This document shows positions 1 through 13,700 of a stretch of DNA of 64,000 bases, in pieces. Below the pieces are notes generated by a model that did not search any database, was not told the origin of the DNA, and saw only the letters and a program-made list of their open reading frames with translations. The position numbers and the translations under genes are program-made. The first letter of the stretch is position 1. Each line of letters starts with the position of its first letter. Source of the DNA: Monocercomonoides exilis (taxonomy: Eukaryota; Preaxostyla; Oxymonadida; Polymastigidae); NCBI GenBank assembly GCA_001643675.2, contig LSRY02000028.1, positions 1,054,001-1,118,000 of the forward strand, in the 5' to 3' direction.

Positions 1-2971
1 TACATCTGTTCCATTTCATTCTTCTGCCATCTGTCCGTCTCCTACTTCTTCCTCCTCTTCCTCTTCATCGTCATCATCTTCCTCTTCCATTTCACAAGCA
101 CATCATAACCTCATTTCAGATCATTTCACACAATCCAATTCTCCTTCTTCATCAAACATTTCTCCTTCGCCTTTGAATAGCAACTGTTCTGACTCATCAG
201 CCATCTCACCTTCCACCACTTCATCTTCTTCAGTCAAAAGGAAAACCACAAAACAAGAACTTGATCAACACAGTAATAAACATCATAAATCCTCATCATC
301 TTCTTTGTTTCCAGCAGTTTTCCCTTCGACTTTAGTGGCCTCGCCGTATTTTTCTCCCTTTTCTCATCTTGTTGCCTCGTTCACACATTCTTTTTCATCC
401 TCTTCAAATCCTTTCAGTTGCACTTTCTCGTTTCTCTTCCCTTTCATTTCATCAACTTTTTTCTCTTATAAGAATCCTCAGCCAACCACACCGCTTGTTA
501 AGTCTAAGCACAGCTCTTTTGCATCGTCTCAAAAGGAATCCAACAAAAAAGGAAGGAACGGACGAATTGGAAGAGAGCATAAGAAAGAATCACACATCAC
601 TTCAACAGCTTCTCAACCACTGCAAATACCATCAACACAAACTTCTTCATCTTCTTCAACGATAACAGCTTCATCGTCGTCATCATCATCGAATCAATCT
701 TCATCATCATCATCTTCTTCTTCTTCTTCTGATTCACACAACAAAAAGAAGCAGTTGCCTCATCCTCGGACTCGGCACACACAGGCACACGCATCGTCGC
801 TCATCACATTTTTCAATTCGTTGTCTTCACTCTCTTTGGACTCTATTCGCTCATTCATGTCTCTCTTGCTGTCTGCTCTCGCTTTGTCTCATGAAAATGG
901 AATTGTATGCGGTTACTGAATTTTCATGATATACTTGAATTACAACGATGAATTCATGTTATTTCCATATGAGCCAAATTGATTTTCATTTTCTATTCCT
1001 TATTAAAACGACGATTTTGTGTATTTTAATATTTATTTATTTATTTTCATGTTTTCTATTAATGTTGCATATTTCTACATTTCCTTTTAGATTCATCGTG
1101 ATATAAAGCCAGATAACATCCTCTATTCAGAAGATCCAATCGAAGGATTAGACGAAGAACTCTTCAAGACAATGCAGAAGAAGCAATCACTTGACACTCA
1201 CACTCGCCACACGAAGGGAATTAAGCATTTGGATAATCAAAGAAAGAAGAAGAAGAAGAAGAAGAAATTGAACTCAAGCAAAGCAGATATCGGAGAAAAA
1301 GATTTACCTTCAATTAGGCCTTTAACTGACATGAATGATGAACATTTAAGCAGAAAACTATCATCTCATTCAGAAGCTCTTCGTCAGTTCAATGACAAAG
1401 TTGAAGAAGGCAAGTGCAATGAAAGTGTATGCGATTGTGTTGAAGACTTCAAAAAAGTGAAAATAAAAATGAAGAAAAAGAACACAATGAAAAAATTTAA
1501 AGAGAAAAAAAGGAAGAACTCTTATTTTGGTGAAAGTCAAGTCTCTGAGGAAGATGAATGTTACAAAGAGATTGAAAGAGAAAACACATTTGAAACACAC
1601 AAAAAGAGGAGAAATTTGTTTGATTTTAGCAATGATTCAATGACTTTGGGGGACGAACAAGAGAATCTTCAAACAAATTGTGCAGATTTAGAAGCGAATG
1701 ATTTTGGAGACTATGAAAAGAATCTGGCTGAAATGTGTGATGCAATTGGGAGTTATTTGAAGGGAAAAAAGAACTTGAAGCAACTTTATGGCAGTGTTGT
1801 ATTGTCTAAATATGATCATGTTTGGAGCAACACTCAAAAAAAGGAAAGAGAAAGAAAGAAAAACATTCAAAAAATAGAAGACAAAAAAGCAGAGGAAGCA
1901 AAAGAGAAAGAAGAGAAAGGAATTGTAAAAGACGATTTGTCTTCTGAAAAGACAAAAATTGATTCCAGACAATTTATGCTGATTGACTGGGGGTTGAGTG
2001 ATATCGTTGGTGAGTCCTTAGTTAAGCAAAGGTATTTTTGATTGTTCATTTGAAATGAAAGTGCTCTTTTTACATGTTTATATTTTTGGATGAAGATGAG
2101 TGAATTTTATATTTTTCATTAATTTTGAAAAATATATTCGCATTTATTTCATAAAAAATTGTTGAAGTTTTGTTTTCTAACGAACGCTCAATTCCTTTTT
2201 TATTTATTTATTTATTTATCTTCCATTCATTTTATTGATTTTCTCCTAGTCTCTCGTCAAATGTAGGGACACGAGGCCTGCGCAGCTTGGAAGTGCTTGT
2301 GAGTTCCTTTGCTTTGTCTACGCAGTCTGATGTGTTTGGGGCTGGCTTGCTTTTACTCACGCTGCTCTGCTCAAGCTTCATTTTCCGGAGAGAAAGAGAA
2401 AAGGAGATCGCATTTGCAAGAGCAGGGAAAATTGAAGGCGAAGAGAAAGAGAAAGAGAAAGAGATGGAAGGAATTAGAGAAAAGGCAAAAGAGAAGGCAA
2501 GAGAAAAAGACGGAGTTTTAGAAATTGAAGAGATTGTTATGATGATGATGGTTTTTGGCTCAGAGCCCGTAAAAAAAGCTGCAAGTGATATGGGTTTGCT
2601 TGAAATTTGATATTTATGAATGTTTTCTAATCTCATTGCTTTTTCGTTCCTTTCTATGAAAATGTTTGAATATTTTCATTCAGGAAAAGAAATCATAACA
2701 GATATTTACATACCTCCGATGGACCTGAGAGAGCTTTGCAACACGTATGAAATGCTTTTATTTTATTTTATTTTATTTTATTTTATTTATATGCATCTAT
2801 GTTTGTTTTCAACAATGATGAAAAAGATTGTTTCCTTCTCGTCCATTTGAGATAAATGACGATCTTCATGAATTTCTAATATCTCTTCTAACTTTGTCGC
2901 CTCACACACGTCCAACTGCTTCTGAAGCCACATTTCATCCATTTCTCACATCACAACAAAAATTTAATTAA
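1..2971 (+). CDS. CDC7: Cdc7-like protein kinase, 5' end outside window
   Basis: Probable DDK-type serine/threonine kinase, the family that activates the MCM helicase at replication origins. Exons: <2-904, 1091-2031, 2250-2593, 2684-2744, 2827-2971 (about 797 codons seen; phases close). Exon 1 is mostly Ser-rich, then HENGI joins across the first intron to IHRDIKPDN, the catalytic loop. A charged insert of about 280 residues follows before IDWGLSD, the DFG position. Exon 3 gives GTRGLRSLEVL and SDVFGAG, matching Cdc7 GTRGFRAPEVL and DMWSAG. Then come a Glu/Lys insert, VFGSEPVKKAA, LRELC and the closing SPHTRPTASEATFHPF. Large kinase inserts and the FG...LRELC segment are typical of Cdc7. DFG reads DWG and APE reads SLE, but the HRD loop is intact. 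The upstream ATP-binding lobe lies off the window. Other insert-bearing kinases remain possible. Confidence 0.62.
2757..2790. repeat. (TTTTA)n simple repeat in an intron
   Basis: Tandem TTTTA units lie inside the last intron of the Cdc7-like gene (2745-2826), upstream of its acceptor. They probably serve as, or expanded from, its pyrimidine tract. Confidence 0.8.
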
Positions 2972-3252
2972 ATTATTTGTAAAATGTTTTCATATCAGAA
3001 AAAAATCTGAACCCATATTGTCCTTTCATTTCATTTGAAAATTTCAAACTGCATTATCAAAGAAAGAAACAGTTCAAAAACCTATAACTTATTCTAATGA
3101 TAACAGAAAGAGCTCGTTTAACGTCTATGTCTTCAATTAATCCATTGAAAGAAGAATTATCTGTTTGCTGTTTTATAGAATTTTTTATTCTGTTTTAAGT
3201 CATTTTTTATTTAAAATTCCTTGATCCATGCTGGACACATTACTTGAAGAGA

Positions 3253-4333
3253 ATGACTATTCCTTCAACAAGCACAATGAGACTTGCTTCTGTCTCAGGA
3301 AGTTCATCTGTTAATGAACAGTTAATTGCTAAAACCGCGCAAGATAAAGACACTTTGGACAGCTACGGAAAGTTACAAGCACAAATAATAAAACAGCCAA
3401 CATCAACATTCGTAATTCCACAATTTATCATTCCGCCAGATGAAAAAGTCGAAAGCTGGGATTTTAAAGAAGGAAACATACAAATGGATTGCTTTCGATA
3501 CGTTGGAGAAGTATTTCAGTATTATTCTGAATTGGAAGTTTGTTTCTAACGAAAATTTTTTGTTTATTTCACTTTAATTACTTTTTTCTAAATAGAAAAA
3601 GATATTCATCAGAACGAATTACATTGATCTTCAAAAGGGTTTCACAGCAGACGATAGAGAAGCTGTTATAGATCTTCTAGTTCAAATTCATTACGCATTT
3701 AAGGCAGCAAAATTGAACTTGAATCCAGATTCTTTATATCTTGCAGTTAATATGATTGATAGATTTTTGAGTCTTTCTTCTCTATCAAAACAAAAGCTTC
3801 CATTATTGGCAATTGCATGCTTGTATATAGCATGCAAGTTTGAAGAGACACAATACCCCAGCGCAGTGCATCTGAAAAGTTTAACAAAAGCCTTTCCTTC
3901 ACTGACTGATCTTTATGTAATGGAACGTCTTGTGCTTGATAAATTGAGATTCAAGCTTGGCCTCCCAACAGCTTTTACTTTCCTCAAACGATTTTCAATA
4001 ATAGCAGAATTGGATCAATCCCTGGGGCTGTCGGCACGGTACATCTGCGAGCAGACTTTATCAAGCTACCACATCTCCACTTCGTATCTTCCGTCAATGG
4101 TGGCAGCATCTTCTGTTGCTTTGTCACTGCTCATCCACAACAAAAGACCATGGTCAGCTACTCTTGCATTCTACACGGGATATGAATGGGAGCAGATGAG
4201 GCATTGCCTCACGGACATCGTTGAGTTGTTGAAAAAGGCACCAAATCTGAGATACAAGTCAACATATCTGAAATATGCAGAGAGATTATATTTGAACATT
4301 TCAGAGCATGTGGTTAGCTGCTTGTCAACTTAG
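3253..4333 (+). CDS. Mitotic (A/B-type) cyclin
   Basis: Regulatory subunit of a cyclin-dependent kinase. Exons 3253-3537 and 3596-4333 give 340 aa. The intron (donor GTTTGT, acceptor AATAG) joins YYSELE to KKIFIRTNYID in phase 0. The start is the first in-frame ATG; an upstream in-frame TTG at 3244 is ignored. The N-terminal cyclin box has AVIDLLVQIHYAF, LYLAVNMIDRFLS and KLPLLAIACLYIACKFEE (about residues 120-190), the hallmark of A/B cyclins. The C-terminal box has the LPSMVAASSVALS helix and ends near LKYAERLY. No clear destruction box is visible in the short N-terminus. It lies 281 bp downstream of the Cdc7-like gene on the same strand. The exact cyclin class is uncertain. Confidence 0.88.
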
Positions 4334-4733
4334 TTGAATTGAGCTTTTCAGATTTTTTTTCCCACGTCACATTTCACTTTTTGTTTCACTCATTTTTCGA
4401 AATGATATTGTTCTCATATTTTATTCCATGTCAAGTTCACGTCACTTTAACATTAGATAGATCCTCTTTTCTTGCAACTTTCAATATAACAAGAGAAAGA
4501 AATAACCTGTTTTCTAAATTGTGATTTAAGCACTAAGAATTCGAAGTGAACAAAGAATTAAGTGAAAAGATTGGGTAGAGATAGCAGAAATAGTCGAGAT
4601 TGAGCAGTAATGATTAAAGGATAATTACAAATAAACATGTGAATTGATTACATTAAAATATAGTTTAAACAAAAACAAAAAAATGTTGCAATGTGTAATA
4701 AAATAAAAAGAAGCCAATGTGAAGCATAAGAGG
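4334..4733. other. Spacer between convergent genes
   Basis: About 400 bp between the convergent cyclin and dynein stop codons. It is AT-rich with T runs near the cyclin end. No supported gene is seen, and it probably holds both 3' UTRs. Confidence 0.6.
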
Positions 4734-7700
4734 TTAGTAATCAAGAGCGCAGAAGAGAGCAACAGAACGCTTGATCCAGTGAGATTCAACAGTGTCTGAA
4801 GGAATATCAAGTGAGATGACGTAGTTTGTTGAGTGCCCAGTTGTGGACAGTGTTCCTTGCCTTGTCAATATCTTGTAGATGGGGCAGTTGTATGACCCTT
4901 CTGTTGGTGGAACTCTGTTCTCCACTGGATTCAGATGGATGATAGGGAATGTTGTGTACAGCTCTTTCGGACGGGATTCAGTCAGAACATGTGCTTCGTG
5001 ATCCCATCTAGCTCCTTCCAAGAACAGTCCATACACAAGACATCCATCTGCTGGCCTTTCTGTAACTTCCTCAGGATTCTTGTAATCATCTCTTATGATT
5101 GCTTCAAATGATATCTTATCAATTGGAATTTTGTATTTCCGTGCAAAGTTCTGAAGGTTTCCGGTAAGAAAAGCTTGAGGGAAGAATAATCCAGAAATCC
5201 AATACACTGCTGGAGGTCCGTTTTCTATCCACTTCGCCAGGAACGCGCATCTCTGTGCAAGATCTTCCACCCACACAGACAAAGGCTTCAATGAAGGATA
5301 GGCAGGCTTTTCCCACAGTTTGGGTATTTGATTGATAAATAATGAATTAGACATGGCTTCAAGCTCTGCACTCATCACCACCTTTCCTGCAAGTGCCTTT
5401 ATCATATCATCCAGCGAAGTGTGGATAACTTTCAGAAGTCTGTTGTATCGAATGATTTCTTGCACGAGCACAGTGTTCATTGACTCTTCGTACAACGTTG
5501 GATATTTCTTTTGTGCCTCTTCTAAATTGAACATGTGTGGGACTTTCTCTCCAATAAACTCCACTTTCTCCTGAATGATTTCTTCTCTTGTCTGTCCAGA
5601 AGATCCGCTTGCTGTGCTTGGCTGAAGAGAAAGCAGATTATCAAATAAATCATTTGTATCCTTCATGGCACAGGTGATATCTGCATTCTCATGCAACCCA
5701 AAGACTTCGGGATATGCATTCAGATCATAGCTCTGAATCACTTGAATGTAGCCCTTCAAATCTTCGCAGTCGACAGATGTGTACTTTCCTGAAGGTGAGA
5801 AAGTGTATCCTTCTTGTAGCACATCTGGGCAAATGAATCTCTCGAGCAATGTTGAAAGCAGCCTTCTGTCCAAGAAATCAGTGACACGACCACCATAGTT
5901 GATTTCTCCAAACAGGAATGAAAGCACGCGATATGGTACTTCGATAGATGTCTCTAAGAACAGGCGCAGCTGTTTAATGCACACGTTCAGATCATCCACA
6001 GTGAATTCATATCTGATATTCCATCCCAATGCACCAAACTTTCTTCTCTCTTGAATGACTGCATGGAAGAAGGAAAGAGAGAATAGAAGCATTCTCAAAA
6101 CGCTTGGATCGTGTTGATCTCCCACAGGTGATATAACTGAAGGATCAAATGACTCGTATGTTCTCAGAAGATTTGCCTGAAGTCCCTTTGGTGGTTCATT
6201 TGTCATTTTGATACCTGACTGCAAGATCGACACCGGGAATTTCTCTGATGGCTGAGAAGTGAGCCACAGACGGAAGTCTCGATGAACAGATTCAGGTTTC
6301 CAGTTCTCCACAATACGTTCGAGCTCAGGCATCCACGAAGCATACAAATCGCAGTTTTGAAGAAGAACCCAGAAACCGTTTTCAGTTGCTTCATTAATGT
6401 ATTGCTCAGCTTTTACACCTTGTCCTTGCCCCAAAGAAAGAGAGTGGAGTTTCTTTGTCATCCTCATTTCAACTGCAAATTGATCGAGATCCTTTGCAGG
6501 GTTTGTACCAGGTGAGATGATGAAAATAAGAGGTCTCATTGAATTGGAGTCGCGATATGACTTAGCCAAGTTGAAGTTTGGAGGTTGCACATATTTCTTT
6601 CCAAAGTTCTCCTGTACAAAGTCTTGCACGCCTTCAGTGATCTTATCAGAACGCAAACATTTCAGCACAAGCAGTTTTTGGAACTGGTTCAGATCGTTCC
6701 ATCTGCCTGGGAGCGGCTCGCGATGCGCCTGTGAAGAGTCGAAGATCACTCGCCACGAATCTGGATCTGCAGCAAAGTCTTTGTCTAAGTCAGTAAATGC
6801 AGGAAGCTCTGCCAGTGCCTGTATGTCGATCCATGAACGTGACGTGAGCCAATCTTCTGCTGGATTTGGTTGAGGATTGGCAACAGTGGAACGACCGATA
6901 AGGAAACGATATTCTTGCTGGTCGATTTTGCCCTCATATGTCAAGATTCTCATGATCATCAAGAAGGAGAACATCAGCTTGTGCCTTGCAAACAGCGAAC
7001 GGCAGACATTCTGATACAGAAGATAAGTGAAGTTGTCCATCAGATTGTTCAAACGAGTGGCAAAGTCCTGCGATTGCTCTGTCTCCTCAATTGATTGCCT
7101 GTAAAGATCCATAAACCACTGCAGCGAATTCTGATACATAGGATCGATTGAAGACAGATCAGCAACACAGAAGAACAGAAGAGATCCTCTAACAGCCATT
7201 GGTCTGTATGTGTTTCTTGTTTCATCAATCTGCTGTTCAGTTTCTTCTGCTTCTTTAACCTTGACTTCAATGTCTGTACTCATCTTCTTTGATTCTGAAA
7301 GGGTATTAATAAGTGTCTCATCTTCCAATGGATTTGCTGTTTCGGACAATAGTTTCAAGATCTGATCCTCCAATTCCTTCAACTTAGCTCTCATCTTTGC
7401 GTTGCTTGACATCAGACTGTTCTTCGATTCTTCCAAATCTGGTCTCTCTTGTACAACAACAGTTGCAAGAAGCTGATCTTCCAATCCACTCTGTGTCACA
7501 GTGAAGTTGAGAAGTGTTACTTTAACACTTGTTTCTGGAGCGTATTTGGGATTAGGCAGTTTTGTTGTCATGTACAATTTGAAGTTGTTGTTGTAAGGCA
7601 GAAGTGTATCGCCAAGTTTCATCACCTCAGATCCCTTGTGCATAAAAGTAGATCTGGTAAGTACAGGCTCAAGTGCAGGATCGAGTTCTTCACCAACGCT

Positions 7701-10700
7701 TTCAATAAGAACAGGTCTTCCAAATCGAATAGCTGTTTCAAGAGTTCTCATGAAGTTATCTTCTGTCTGTTTCACAATGTCCAGCTTTCCTTTCTCCATT
7801 CTTCTGATCCACTTATTTGCTTGTCCTTGTGGATCAATCATCAAAGGCCATCTTCGTGCGTTGATCATAATCAGACCATTCTCAACTGACAGATTATCAG
7901 ATGGCAGACCGTCAAGTCCCCATTGTCTAACACGCACATGATCGGAGAACGTTGTTTGGATAGAAGCGTTTGCACTGAATGGGAAGTTCATCTTTGTCAG
8001 AGCTTCTTTCCACTGCGCGATAATGTCAGATCTGAACTGCGAAGTGAATGGTCCAAGGTAGCAAATGGTACCAGAGGATATCAGAACATCACCCACCACA
8101 TTGTGCTCCAAAAGTTCGATATCCTTCATCTCCTTTGTCCATCTTGTGCATTCGCCACCCAAACCTTGAGTCAATCTGAACGCACGATCTCTTTGTGTGA
8201 CGCAGTTCTGCACTTGGTTCTGGAGGGATTCTTTCTTGTCAACAGCTGCTTGGAACTTGGCTTCAAGCAATCTGATGTTCTCTTCGAGTTTTGAGAGTGA
8301 ATCTTGCTTTTCTTTCAGTGTCTTCAACACAGCAGCAAGTTCAGTTTCAGCTTTTGCGACAAGTTCTTGTTTTGGCTTGACATCAAGGAATGTGAAATAG
8401 AAGCTGTACAAAGCACGAATCCAGATACAGATAGACATGCAAGCTTTACTACCCTTTGCCACCTTTTCTGGAATAAACTCTTCGTTCTGAATGTAAGGCT
8501 CAATCTTCTGGATCATCTTAGGATCTAAATGCTCCTTGTCGAAGTTAAGCATAGAATCCATAAGTTCACGAGGATGAGACACAAGACCACGAGCAGGTCC
8601 CATGTAATCATCTTTCTTTTGATTTGGATGGTCAGGATCAGGCACTTTTTCAGGTGGTTTTCCCATCACAATACACAATGCAGCCAACACAAGTTGCACA
8701 CCTTTTCCTGGTGCCTTGTATCCTCCGACTTCTGCAATATCACGAGGATCCAGCTTCTCGAGTGACTTCTCTGCATTTCTCAGAATTGGCAGTGCTTTCT
8801 CGAGAAGTGCAGTGGCTTCGTCTTTCATCTTCTGGCACTGTTCTGCCTGAGCTGACACTTCTTGCTCTTCTTTCTTCACGACTGTCCTCTGTTCGCTGGC
8901 ATCCTTCTGATCGTTCTGGATCTGCTTCATCATTTCGTCCACTTCAATTGTCATTTTCTCCAGCTGAGGTTGCACTTCCTTCAGGCGAGCATCATTCCTC
9001 ACAACTTCTTCTGTGGCTCTGGTGATCTTTTCCACACCCTGTGACAATCTGTTCTTCATAACTTTAAGTTCTTCTCGCTTCTTTTTCAGCAAAGTTCTTA
9101 AAGTTGTGATCAATTCTAAATAGCTCAGTGGCGTCACATGATTTGTTCTCTTCAGCTCCTTCAAAAATCTTGTATTTGCCTTTTCGACTGACTGATGAAT
9201 CATCACACACATCTCGATCACTTTATCTGTCAAATCCTCTGCTTGGTGATGAATTGAATTCTTAATCTCTCCTTCTTCGTCTTTTTCTCCTTCATCAAAT
9301 TCTTTCTGCTCAAAGTCCACATCATCCAATTTCACTCTTGCGACAGCTCTCAAAGCCTCATCTGGCCATGGATCGAACCAATCGATGGTGCAGCAGGTGA
9401 CAAGAGCAGGATACATTCTCAGTCTGTTTCTGAATGCATCGCCAAATGGTGACATGCAAAGCACAATGTGGATGTTTCCTCTGATTCTCTTCACGAAATG
9501 AGAGAAGAGATTAATTTTTGTAGGAATAATTCCAAGTGATTGGGCAATGGGTCTCATTGTTGAATATATCGTCTCCATTTCTTGTGGATCCCACACATTA
9601 GGCACATCACCTGAATTAAGCATGTTGTTGATATCCTCCAAAAATGATTCTTGAACAAGCTGTGTGTCTGAGAATAGAAATACTGTTGGCTCGGCTTCAA
9701 GTCCTGCTCCTTTCATAATCTCCTTTAAGCTTTTATGCCACTCAAATCTGTTGAAGCCCTTCTTAATTTCAATGCAGCGAAGGTTGAAGTCTGCGATATG
9801 AGCAGCTAAACGAGTAAGAGATTGTCTTCCTGATCCTCCAACACCAAGAAGCAAAGCATTTCCGTATGGTTGTCTGATAATTCTTGCGATTCTCAGTAAA
9901 TGCATAATTGCATTTTGGAAAAGCACAAGTTCAAGTGAGCCTCCCTTTTGAGCGTCTCTGTAATCTTCCAATGCATCGTCGAGTACTTTCTTAAGCTTCT
10001 CAATATCTGTAATTTGTACGTATGGCTTAGTGTCGCTGCTTGATGATGACAGAATATCTCCGAACATCATGTTCTCGCTGGCGCCAACACCTTCCCATGT
10101 AACACTGAAGTGCTTCTTGAGTTGACCTCGCAGAAGTTGCTGGAACCATTCTCTGTCTTTCGTGTCTTTCGTGGAAGTGACCAAACGATCAGCAAACACT
10201 CGAGTTGTCTCGTGAAGCCACATACGGATGACTTGTGCAGAATCAGAAAGAGATTTCACGTCGCCTGAAAGAATTCCTTGGAACACTTTGCTCAGATCAC
10301 GAAGGTTGAAGGTGTAGTGAGATTTTTGTGGAGTTGGCAAAAGTTCTCTCATAATTGTGTGATAAACTTCGACAGTGGCATTGACAATTGGATCTGTCAG
10401 CCCACGAATTACATCTGGGAACTGATTGAAGAATGAACCCAGAATTGTTGAGAAGATCATCTTTTCACTGCTTTCTTCAAGATCTGTGAAGTAGATGTGG
10501 TTAAAGTGACGAAGGAACCTGTTAGTCACAGGATTACGACCTCCTCCTGGTGGTCCCATAGCTCCCACAAGCTGCACATCTTCAATCTTGAAGAATGGAA
10601 TAGAAGTGGAGTCCTTCTTAACATACCACCCGCCATGATCAACAAACTGCCTCAAAAGTTCAATTGGTGGTTGTGCTCCGTAGATTTCAAGCTTAGGCAT

Positions 10701-13700
10701 GTTCAGATCATCCACAAAGATCACAAACTTTGAGCCGGGTGGAGCTCCTACAATTCCGCTACGACGTCTTTCGAATTTGTCATCGAGTTGGCGCTGAGTA
10801 GCAGTCGCTGATGTTTGTGCAGAAAATGTCATTGGAATAGGAATGTATTCGCTTGGAGCTTGTTTGAAAAGATACTGTTCAAGTGTAACAGTCTTTGCTG
10901 TTCCTGTTGAACCGATCGCAAGAACATGCTTTGATTTTCTAACAAGTAAATCGATGATGTGTGTGTTACGCACCGAATCAACTGTTGGGACAATCATTTC
11001 AGTGAACTGAGTCTTTGGCTTAATAACATACTCATCAATCGTATCCATCCAGGGCATCCACACTTTCTCCTTTTGGTTGTATACAAAGTCGTACAATGTG
11101 TAAATTGCAGGAATCTTTGGATTTGGTTCAAATGAACCTTTGATTGGTTGATCTTCGTCTGGTTGTTCGAGTGAAGCATCAACAAACTTTCCGAACTTCT
11201 GCTTCAGAATATTCATCACGAATCCATTGAATTTCTTTCTTCCTTCAACGTTTGTCGTAGCACCAACGGACCACACCAGCGCAAATACAAACAAGTAAAG
11301 CAGACACTCTCCCATATCATCCAGCTTCTGTTGAGTTGGCATAGTCTCTCCCTTCACTTCTTCTGGCAGATATGGAACAAACAACGCTTCGAGCATGTTA
11401 AAGAGAGAATCACATATATTTGAATCCACTGTAGGAACAGCTTCAGAGCAATGATGACGTAAGAATTCAAGAGAATCAGACAAAAACGAATCAAAGAGCG
11501 TTTGAAGTGTTTCGATGTGTGGTGCGAACATTTCTTTCTGTGTTTGAAGCCAATGATAAACGCGAGCAGAATGAGGAACTGTAGAAGAAGGCTCCAAATA
11601 AACCATACCGCAACGCGAAACTGTGGCAGGTGAAGCAACACGCAAATCTTCGACCTCAAAGATCATGTTCATTGCAGGAGTCAATGGAATAACTTCTCCT
11701 GATGCAAGGCACAGCTTCTTAGAATCATCAAGCACCGTGTTCATATCTTCAATCCAGACAGCATCGACTGGTCCATCGCAGATGATCCAGTGTTTGTCTG
11801 AAGACTCGTCTCTCACGCATTCTCTCATGATAAGTGTAAGCACACCATTTTTCCAGTCATTTGTTGCTGCATCGTATGTTCCATACAGATCACCATATGG
11901 AATTGACTTTGGATTCAGCTTGTGCATTATGACAGTTTCGTATCCTTCAACTCCTCTCTTCTTTAATGTTGTCATTGCTGTGCTCAGAACACTCAGGCAA
12001 CTGGATTTCCCTCCACCAGTTGGACCGACAAGCATCAAACCATGTCGAAGCACAGTTGTTTCGTAAAGTTGCAGACATTTTGTGATGAATGTATCTAATG
12101 TCTGTAATCCCTTTTGCACTGTTGTCTCTTTGATTGCTGTGCTCAAATCACCATAATCAACAACCATTGGCTCCACACCTGGGAACAGATCAGAAACAAT
12201 ACCTTTGAAAAGTGGAATATCGTCTGCAAGGAATTTGGGAATGTTTGTGTCTCTCAAAGCACGAAGCAAAAGCAGCTCTTCAGAAACATCTGGGAATTCG
12301 TGTTTCAAATTACCAGCAGCAGAAATAACAGTGTTGACAGCTCTCATACCAAAATCATAATGATCCTGTGAAGAAAGCTGTTCTGAAGAAAGCTTGAATG
12401 TGGCAACCATTTTCTTTGAAAGTGCAAATCCTTCTTTGAACCCAAATGAGAACAGACGAATTTCAGCGATTAGAGCATAATCTGGGATCATCACAGCCAC
12501 TGGACGGAACAGCGCTTTCAAGTTATCAGGAAGCTCTGTTCTTCCTGCATAACCAGGGTTCATAGTGATGAAGATAGAAAGGGTAGGAACAAGAGGAATA
12601 TCATCATCTTCGAAATGAAAATGCTCTAAGCCATCCATGACAGCATTCTGGATGGTTGCAATCTGTTGAGCAATCACAGACAGCACTTCAATATCAATTC
12701 TGTTGAACTCATCAAAGCAAGACCATGCACCAGTCATCGCCAGACCCTTAAAGAACTTGCTCATAGCTGTCACTTTCAGAGATTCAGAGCAGTTGAACAC
12801 GACACACTTCACGGCAACAGCCTTCGCCAGATCTTTTGTTGTTTCTGTCTTTCCTGTTCCGGCTGGCCCAGCTGGAGCTCCTCCCAAATGAAGGTTGATA
12901 GCACCCATCAGAGTCATGTAAAGCTTATCTGTTAGTGGAGTAATCACCAAACGAGTTGTGTTTCCGAGATATTCGTATTGGTACATAATATCTGTCTGCA
13001 TCATCTTCACATGCACATCATCTTCTTCCCAATAATATCTGAATTGTGAAATCCAATCGAAGTCTGTGACAGCTTCAACTTTGTTCTCTACCAATCTGGT
13101 TGTCACATCACGTGCATGCACATCAATTGTGATAAGTGCTCCAAGTGTGAGTCTCTGAAGATCTGTAAGATTTCCTCTCACAAGATCAGTCAAATCGTTT
13201 AATTGTCCCTTCAATTTTGTCAATAGTTTGTCAACTTCTTCGTATCCTCCCTGTTCAATGGACCTCTCCACTTCCTGCGTCCAGTAAATCTGCCCAACGC
13301 ACAAAACGACCTGTCCTGGCCATCTTCCAACCCAATCTTTTCTTGGACGCACATTGTAATCTGCCAGTGACTGCACAATCTGATCTCTCACGGCTGTGAA
13401 CATGCATCCTTCGAGTTCCTTCAGCCACTGCTCCACATTTCCTTCTGGATAAATACCCTCAACGAACTCCACTCTTTCTTTCTCCTTTGAAATCATTGCT
13501 GTGATCTCCATATCTGGCTGGAATGTGACAGATTTAATGGCTTCAAAGCATGTACCCAGATAAGGTTGCACACGAGTGGGATCTTTTGTCTGAGACAGAA
13601 TATCAAGCAACTCATCTGAAGACAAGAAATAAAATCGAGGGAATGCTTTTCTTTTTGTCTCCAAATATGATTCCAATCCATTTGCAACAGATTCCAGCAC

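Noticed and set aside
10890-10920. Dynein AAA3 P-loop reads GSTGTAKT, with Ala before Lys
   Set aside because: GTAKT-type AAA3 loops occur in other axonemal dynein heavy chains, so it is not evidence of inactivation.
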